Assembly (NCBI GenBank): GCA_029204225.1
Contig: CM055093.1
Coordinates: forward strand, 6,827,315-6,891,314
Length of the DNA stretch: 64,000 nucleotides
Reading direction: 5' to 3'
Source: Diphasiastrum complanatum
Lineage: Eukaryota > Streptophyta > Lycopodiopsida > Lycopodiales > Lycopodiaceae
The notes below the pieces were generated by a model. That model ran no database searches and was not told where the DNA came from. It saw nothing but the letters and a program-made list of their open reading frames with translations. This document shows, piece by piece, positions 57,800 through 64,000 of the stretch; the stretch's first letter is position 1, and every line of letters starts with the position of its first letter. The translations under genes and the position numbers were made by a program.

Positions 57800-58090
57800 T
57801 GTAGTCGGTTGTAGTATAGGGGTCCGTTCACTGGGAGCCGCATGTGCACACCTGCATAGCAAGAGAGAGAGAAGGGAGATAGAGAAAGGAGATAGAGAGA
57901 GGTAGAGAGAGGAGAGAAGAGAGAGAGAGAAGGGAGAGAGTAGAGAGTTCCCCAAGGATGGTTGGGGCTATGGGGGCTCGAGCGCCTATCCATAGCTATG
58001 CACCATTCACCCTTGGAGAGAGAGGGAGAGAGAGCCTAAGTTGAGAAAGGCCTTGGGGGCTCGAGCGCCTACCCAAAGCTATTCTATCCC

Positions 58091-58174
<84 letters not shown>

Positions 58175-58633
58175 TATTAAGAAGAATAGAAGATGTGTAC
58201 AATGAAAAATGGGCTCCTTATATAGTTGAGGAGGGAGGGCCATCTTGGCTCTCATTGGCCTATTTACAATGGCATTCTAGCCCTTCAAACTAATTGAACT
58301 TCAATCTAATAGTTCATTAGGAAAATGGACAAACTCAGATGATTCATGTGAGTTTGAGAGATTCCCTTTTAACTTAGAACCTTATGAACTTGACTTTGGG
58401 CTTTTTAATTAATTTATTCTAACTAAGGCCCCAAGTCTTTTATTCAAGTTCTACCTAACCATTTTGCGTGCTCATTGGGTTGGGCTTACACACGCAGGAC
58501 GCCAGTGCCCTCACACTTTATTATTCTAACTGTACAATGTACTATGGCGGGGCCCACAAGGTAAGGCTTGGCCAACAGTACTTTAAGTGGTGGGACCCAC
58601 TTATTTATTTATGTATAAGAAATACCCACAACA
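57800..58633 (-). repeat. 3' LTR of element J
   Basis: 834 bp. On the minus strand: CTATATAAGG (58216-58225), then TTCTTAATAAAG at 58171-58183, then a (CT)n tract (58095-58171). The segment around TGGGGGCTCGAGCGCCTA occurs twice, 81 bp apart (57971 and 58052), but only once in the other LTR. The ORFs at 57671-58202 are readings of CT-rich sequence. Confidence 0.9.
58095..58171. repeat. (GA)n microsatellite in the J LTR (partner 62596-62703)
   Basis: 77 bp here and 108 bp in the other LTR. On the element's strand the tract follows AATAAAG, so it lies downstream of the poly(A) signal, in the U5 region. Confidence 0.9.
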
Positions 58634-59441
58634 GGGTCCACGGCCCAAAGTAGTGTCGGTCCCTCGGCACTAGGCAGCAACTATCGTGAAGGGGCGTTGT
58701 TGTCGATTTTTTTTTTTTTTTTATTGCTGGGACATGGGTGCTTCAAGAAAAGCGTGGATAAAATTCGCTTACGTAAAACCTGAGGCTTTATTGGATGATG
58801 GCAATCAGCAAGAACTTGGACTTGCCAGATTTTCAATAATATCCATAAGGGTCTGGTGGCCATTCCGGATAACCTTGTTCATTGACAATTGGGTAGTCGA
58901 GATATGCCCTCGGAGGATCCCAAGATAAATCTTGCTGATATAAGGGATCCTCATAGATCGGCGCAACTAGTCCCAATGTCATGGACTCTCCCAAATCATA
59001 ATGTGGATATGACGTGCTTGCTTGATGCTCTTGTCTGTCCAGGTATTCATGGTATGCCATAACCTGACGACTTTCCTCAGCAATCAATATCATAGATTTA
59101 GGACAAGGCTTTGTCATTGTAGCTTATGGTTCTTGCTGTGCAATTGGCCATTTTGGGCTTGGATTCCCTGGATTTGGTCGTCTAAGCAATGTGATGTCCT
59201 GATGTAGCTTTGTGGTGGCCAGATGTTGAGTGGAACATTCCGACTGTGGTTGGATCTTGCTTATGATTGGCGTTGAAATCAGAGGACAATCTCCCACCTT
59301 AGTCTTTCCTTTCTCAATGGACTGCTCTCTTGAAGGTGGTACAGATGGATCGTTGTGTTGACTGGTAGTCAGTTTGCCTTCAAGTTGCGTGGTTGACGTG
59401 AGGCCCCTTTGTAATTCATCCACCAGAAGTTGTTGCAGCAT
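58634..59441 (-). pseudogene. 3' part of the J interior (fragments)
   Basis: Two short minus frames: 59124-59441 (MLQQLLVDELQRGLTSTTQL, a helical start) and 58833-59117 (Tyr/Pro-rich, YDLGESMTLGLVAPIYEDPL). No known domain. A 17-bp T run lies at 58706-58722. They may be the tail of the knuckle protein, separated by stops. Confidence 0.4.
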
Positions 59442-59579
59442 TTGTTTAATGAGGCTTGGTAAAATCTACTGGATTGCATCTGTTGCCAATTTTTTGACTT
59501 CTTCCGCTACCCCTGGTTGGCTAGATTTTATCCACTCTATCTTCTGTGGTGTTGGTGATTCACGTATGGCCGTGTCAAC

Positions 59580-60113
59580 TTATTTTAGGATCTTTCTCTC
59601 ATTCCTTCCATCCACATCTGCTTTGTAACCAGGTGGCACTAGAAGTTTGTGTTTGTAGTGCAGCTTCTCGGTTGGTGGATTTGCATGGTCATATGTAGGT
59701 TGCCGATTCAAATAGGTAGGAGTCATAACGACTTTTCTTGGATCTCTTAGTGGACAATCATGACATAGGTGATTGATGCCGCATTGTTCACACCAAGGAT
59801 AAAAGGAGGACAGATCATTTCGGTGTGGACATTCTAATCTACGATGTTTACCTCCACATCCGAAACACCGTACCGTGTGTAAGATTCCGTCACCTCTCAA
59901 TTGATGCGCGTACACCGGTATTAGGTCTCCTTTGATCCCTTCCACGTAATATAGTGGTGAGCCAGTTTGAACTTCGCCTGCCTGGGATGGTCCGCTCGCT
60001 AATATAACCAATACTTCCACCGAACCTTGCCTAGCCACTAGAGAAGATTCTGAAAGTCCTGAGACCGATCCATTTTCTTTGAAGGAGCGATCTGATGGCA
60101 AGCTAGATGGCAT
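59580..60113 (-). CDS. Double zinc-knuckle protein of element J
   Basis: 177-aa frame with two knuckles of the same type: CFGCGGKHRRLEC and CEQCGINHLCHDC (both CX2CX3HX4C), about 16 residues apart, after a region SPLYYVEGIKGDLIPVYAHQ. Nucleocapsid-like nucleic-acid binding is likely. It overlaps the preceding coiled-coil frame (60038-60361) by 76 bp, so the two may have been one protein before a frameshift. This CX2CX3HX4C spacing also occurs in family-G Gag. Confidence 0.6.
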   Translation of the reverse strand: MPSSLPSDRSFKENGSVSGLSESSLVARQGSVEVLVILASGPSQAGEVQTGSPLYYVEGIKGDLIPVYAHQLRGDGILHTVRCFGCGGKHRRLECPHRNDLSSFYPWCEQCGINHLCHDCPLRDPRKVVMTPTYLNRQPTYDHANPPTEKLHYKHKLLVPPGYKADVDGRNERKILK

Positions 60114-60361
60114 AGATGAGGGATGTCCGAATCCAGCTCTGTACCCATTGGTATTGCAGTTTGGTGCGAAGGGGAGAATTGCGACATAACTGGAACTGAG
60201 ATTTGTGGTCCGACTTCCAACACCTGAGCGGCTACTTTTTCATAGACGCTGATGGTTTCTTTAACCTTTGCCAACTCAGTTGAAGCTGCTCCTTTGAACC
60301 TGTCAAAGCGGCCTTGGAATCTCTGAAGGGCCACTTTGTACGTTTCCACTTTCTTGAGCAA
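60038..60361 (-). CDS. Coiled-coil protein segment of element J
   Basis: 107-aa frame beginning MLKKVETYKVALQRFQGRFD, then KGAASTELAKVKETISVYEK and VLEVGPQISVPVMSQF. The plus strand at 63826-64000 encodes a close relative (YKVALQEFQGRFDRFKG, then KAGPRILVPIMSQ), so J and the element it landed in share this segment. Confidence 0.6.
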   Translation of the reverse strand: MLKKVETYKVALQRFQGRFDRFKGAASTELAKVKETISVYEKVAAQVLEVGPQISVPVMSQFSPSHQTAIPMGTELDSDIPHLCHLACHQIAPSKKMDRSQDFQNLL

Positions 60362-60425
60362 ATACGTGTTGGCTGATTCTAACGAATCCCCAAGATACTT
60401 GGATAGAGCAACTCAAGAGCACCTC

Positions 60426-61064
60426 TCACCTTAGACCGAGGAGGTCTCTGAGAAGATGAGACGAATGAAGACTGAGAGCCGAGAAATGCTTGTTAGGAAT
60501 GACAAGCAAGAACTGTGTATTGATTTTCAATCTCCAAAATTTCCTTATTGGATTGATTTCGTAATCTCGGATTTCGAACTGGACATTGAGGTGTTGGATG
60601 TTTTCCAAAACAATAATGGCACTGGTCCAGTGGTCGGATCTTCTGATTGGCAATTTGTGGTTCTGGGAGGTAATCAGATTGACTGCACATCTCATCTGTG
60701 TCACTGACAACTTGCATCTGATCGTCCGTGTTGCTAGTACTTTGGCTAGCGTTGTCTGTGGCATCTTGTGGATTAGATGCTCTATCATCCCTGATTGTTT
60801 GAATGTTGGATATGGGCTGTGATGGTGTGTGCAAGATCTGTGCTTCTGCAATAACGGCTGCCTTACAAAGTTCGTTTGGACTGGTATATGTTGTAAAGGG
60901 TGACATACCAATCTTGATCTCGTGCGGTAATCCGACATAGAAAAATGCCATTTTGTGGTGACTAGGGAGACCGGAATTCCAATCTCCCACCATCTTGGCA
61001 AATTGTGTAGTGTAGCCCTTGAGAGTTTCTCTGGAAAGCATTGAGATTTGGGCAAGCTACTCAT
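60426..61064 (-). CDS. Gag-like protein of element J
   Basis: The meaningful frame is 60493-61041 (182 aa): ETLKGYTTQFAKMVGDWNSG, KMAFFYVGLPHEIKIGMSPF, NELCKAAVIAEAQI, a Ser/Asp-rich linker and the knuckle CHYCFGKHPTPQC (CX2CX3HX4C). The pattern fits the C-terminal half of a retrotransposon Gag. The overlapping 212-aa frame 60426-61064 is a shadow of it. Confidence 0.6.
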   Translation of the reverse strand: MSSLPKSQCFPEKLSRATLHNLPRWWEIGIPVSLVTTKWHFSMSDYRTRSRLVCHPLQHIPVQTNFVRQPLLQKHRSCTHHHSPYPTFKQSGMIEHLIHKMPQTTLAKVLATRTIRCKLSVTQMRCAVNLITSQNHKLPIRRSDHWTSAIIVLENIQHLNVQFEIRDYEINPIRKFWRLKINTQFLLVIPNKHFSALSLHSSHLLRDLLGLR

Positions 61065-61551
61065 ACATTGCCATGGCCTGTTGTGTGCAAGATGAAGATG
61101 ATATGGAGTGGTGTGGTGATGTACGAGAGAAGATTGGGGGATGCAGTTTTCGAAATGTGTATGAGGGAATTGATGATGAGGAGATGGAAGAGGAAAAGAA
61201 AAGCAGAAATATTCCCCTGTCTAGAACATTCACGGTTTGGGCAAGGGAAAAGTACTTATGTAGGTTTTTTGGCAAAGGGTTAGTTTTGCTTCAAAAAACT
61301 ACTTTTCGACACTTCTTCGCAAGTTTATAGAAGGATTTTTCAATAACAACTATAACTCGCTTTAGCCTTGGCGGTCTTGGGAGGAGTCTATCAAAGACAA
61401 AGTCACTCACCAAAGAGGCTTGGGCTAGAATTATTATAATATTTTCAATAGAAAAGGGCCTTCGACAGTCATGGGAGGAGCTATCAAAGATAGGGTCGCT
61501 TCCCAACGAGGCTAATGGCCCAATTTGTATTTTTATTTTTTATAGAAAAAT
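61065..61551 (-). other. Leader of element J, left part
   Basis: No domain found in the ORFs on either strand. An inverted/direct pair GGCGGTCTTGGGAGGAG... and CGACAGTCATGGGAGGAG... with CTATCAAAGA(C/T)A(A/G)(A/G)GTC lies at about 61370 and 61455. Confidence 0.4.
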
Positions 61552-61862
61552 AAACCCTTGCAGATTTCTCTGTGTCCTGGTCTCAACGAGATGGAACTTC
61601 AGAGGCCTCTACAAAAGTTTGTTGTTTTTTTTTTTTTTTGTTGACAACAAACCCTTGCAGATTTCTCTATGTCCTGGTCTTACTGAGACTAAGATGGAAC
61701 TTCAGAGGCCTTTACAAAAGTTTGTTGTTTGTTGTTGTTTTTTTTTTGTTGACAACAAACCCTTGCAGATTTCTCTGTGTCCTGGTCTTAGTGAGACTAA
61801 GATGGAACTTCAGAGGCCTTTACAAAAGTTTGTTGTTTGTTTTTTTTTTGTTTTTTTTTTTT
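61552..61862. repeat. Minisatellite, three units of 98-108 bp
   Basis: Units start at about 61552, 61650 and 61758, each AAACCCTTGCAGATTTCTCT, then CTTCAGAGGCCTYTACAAAA and a long T run ending GTTGACAAC. It lies in the leader of element J. Confidence 0.9.
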
Positions 61863-62358
61863 TAACGAAGCCATAAAAAATGAAAAGTAACCGATAGGAC
61901 GTGAGGAGACTCGAAGGGAAAAAAAACTTGTTTGAGAAAGAAACGTAAAAGAGAGTTAATGAATCGGGAAAAAGAAAAGCTTAAAAAATACTTAGGTAAC
62001 TTATGAGAAGGGAGGGAAAACTTAAAAAAATAAAATGATTAGAAAACAGAAAAGAGTACTTTGAAAAAAGGAAGGAGGGGGGAAAGCTTGAAAAAAGTGA
62101 ACTAAAGTCATAATAGTGGGCAATTTGGAAAAAACCTTAATAAAAAATTAACTACACAATATATGGCCTACAAAATTAAAATTACTACTTAAAAAACAAA
62201 ACTAATCCCTTGAGGGCTTGGGTTTTTTGTAATGGAAATGGAAGATTCCGGAGAATGGGAAAAAGAGGAGGTGAGGGGTTGGAAGCAGAAAAGAGTGGAG
62301 AGAGGAGTGAAGAAGTAGAGAGTTTGAAAGGCAGCTATGCGGTGAGCAACGTTGGCGC
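61863..62358 (-). other. Leader of element J, right part
   Basis: A-rich on the plus strand with many AAAAACTTG words; no gene. It runs up to the primer site. Confidence 0.5.
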
Positions 62359-62376
62359 TCCCCGGCAATGGCGCCA
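62359..62376 (-). other. Primer-binding site of element J, Asp-tRNA type
   Basis: The minus strand reads TGGCGCCATTGCCGGGGA two bases after the LTR end; one base differs from the standard plant Asp-tRNA site. This primer is typical of Athila-type elements. Confidence 0.85.
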
Positions 62377-62378
62377 AT

Positions 62379-63163
<785 letters not shown>

Positions 63164-63168
63164 CTCAA

Positions 63169-64000
63169 GTTGAAGCCGCACCAGCCACAATTCGGGTCGG
63201 GCAAGCTATCAAATCACCAAAGCAATTCGATGCCACAATGCCTGAGGGCTATGAAGAAGAAGACCTCTTTGAAGAAAAAGAGTTACAGGCACCTGCTCCA
63301 CGCCAACCAGGGACACAGTACCATTAGGTCCTTCTGCTGCTACCACCTCCACAACATTAGATTCTGGTGATGCTCTCGGTTTGGTCTCAAGCCTTGTGTG
63401 CAAGTGATCCAGTCTATGTTGGATAAGAAAAAAGAAATGGAGTAGCGCATCTGAGATATGGGATCTGAGAATACTCTCATCAGCCAGAAAGTTATTCAGC
63501 TGGACAAAGAGTTGAAGATCGCCAAGCAGCATGAAGCTAAATTTGAAGCTGAGAAGAAGATGACACAACAATTGGTTGATCGCCTAGAAGATTATGTCAG
63601 CTCACTTCAGAATGCGTCTACATCCGCCTAAGATCAAGTGGACAAGGTTGTGCAGGATGCAAAGCAACAAGTGCAGCTGCAGATGGACGAACAAGATCAC
63701 ACATGTCTCCAAGGTGAATTGGATGCGATCACCCTTGAGCGTGATGCATATCTATAGACGCAAATACCTGATCATCCGGTAACTCCGACGAAATCACGTC
63801 GACGAAATCACGTATTTATTTAAAAAGGTAGAAAACTACAAAGTGGCGCTTCAAGAATTCCAAGGCCGCTTTGACAGATTCAAAGGTACAGTTTCAACTG
63901 AGTTGGCAAAGGCTAAAGCAACCATCAACGCATATGAAAAGGCTATTGCTTAGGTGTTGAAAGCCGGGCCTCGAATTTTAGTTCCGATCATGTCGCAATT
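63169..64000 (+). pseudogene. Extra ORF of the host element, second part
   Basis: The plus strand continues the ORF cut by J: VEAAPATIRVGQAIKSPKQF, EEEDLFEEKELQAPAPRQPG, then (with stops) a long helical stretch: VIQLDKELKIAKQHEAKFEA, QLVDRLEDYVSSLQNAST, VQDAKQQVQLQMDEQD, YKVALQEFQGRFDRFKG, ELAKAKATINAYEKAIA. This looks like a coiled-coil protein. The last part is homologous to the J segment at 60038-60361. It runs off the window. Confidence 0.55.

Overview
This window is nuclear DNA of a land plant. It holds one recognisable host gene, a five-exon homologue of GEX1 (the Kar5/Brambleberry nuclear-fusion family) with plant-type GT-AG introns. Almost everything else is retrotransposon sequence, nested several layers deep, with plant-type primer-binding sites (initiator-Met tRNA and Asp tRNA) and many long (GA)n/(CT)n tracts. 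The species cannot be fixed from the sequence.

Layout. (1) 1-12.7 kb: minus- and plus-strand gag relics of an Athila/Tat-like Ty3/gypsy family (called family G here). A complete, very young chromovirus sits in one of them at 512-6912: 358-bp LTRs differing at one base, target duplication CTTAT, one intact 1570-aa Gag-Pol with a C-terminal chromodomain. (2) 12.7-25.0 kb: further family-G pieces (leader, gag, RT, RNase H, integrase), split by an old Copia element at 16310-22218 with unusual LTR ends and target duplication CACCT. (3) 25.0-31.6 kb: a decayed minus-strand Copia element (25033-29490) whose protease block lies in the opposite orientation, a solo Copia LTR, and another possible LTR. 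(4) 33.7-40.6 kb: the GEX1 homologue on the minus strand. Its exons join in frame to 589 codons plus a stop, but codon 194 is TGA. Intron 1 holds two LINE copies with (CT)n tails. The block just upstream of its start codon (40684-41327) occurs again at 44681-45398 inside Copia debris. (5) 45.5-57.8 kb: the longest family-G copy (LTR, PBS, leader, gag, protease, RT, RNase H, integrase, extra ORF), interrupted by a truncated gypsy element (49169-about 52200). (6) 57.8-63.2 kb: a complete LTR element without pol (called J; target duplication CTCAA, Asp-tRNA PBS, three CX2CX3HX4C knuckles), inserted into a related coiled-coil ORF that continues to the window end.

Most interesting: the nearly intact GEX1 copy and its duplicated upstream block; the LINE pair in which an ORF1-only element shares its 3' end with an ORF2-type element, both ending TTAATAAAG or TTAATAAAGTT followed by (CT)n, a junction also found in the LTRs of element J; and short motifs repeated in both orientations in family-G leaders, a different motif in each copy, including one shared by the gag leader and the pol-to-extra-ORF spacer of the same element.

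All calls come from reading the sequence. No alignments or searches were run, so lineage names are tentative.
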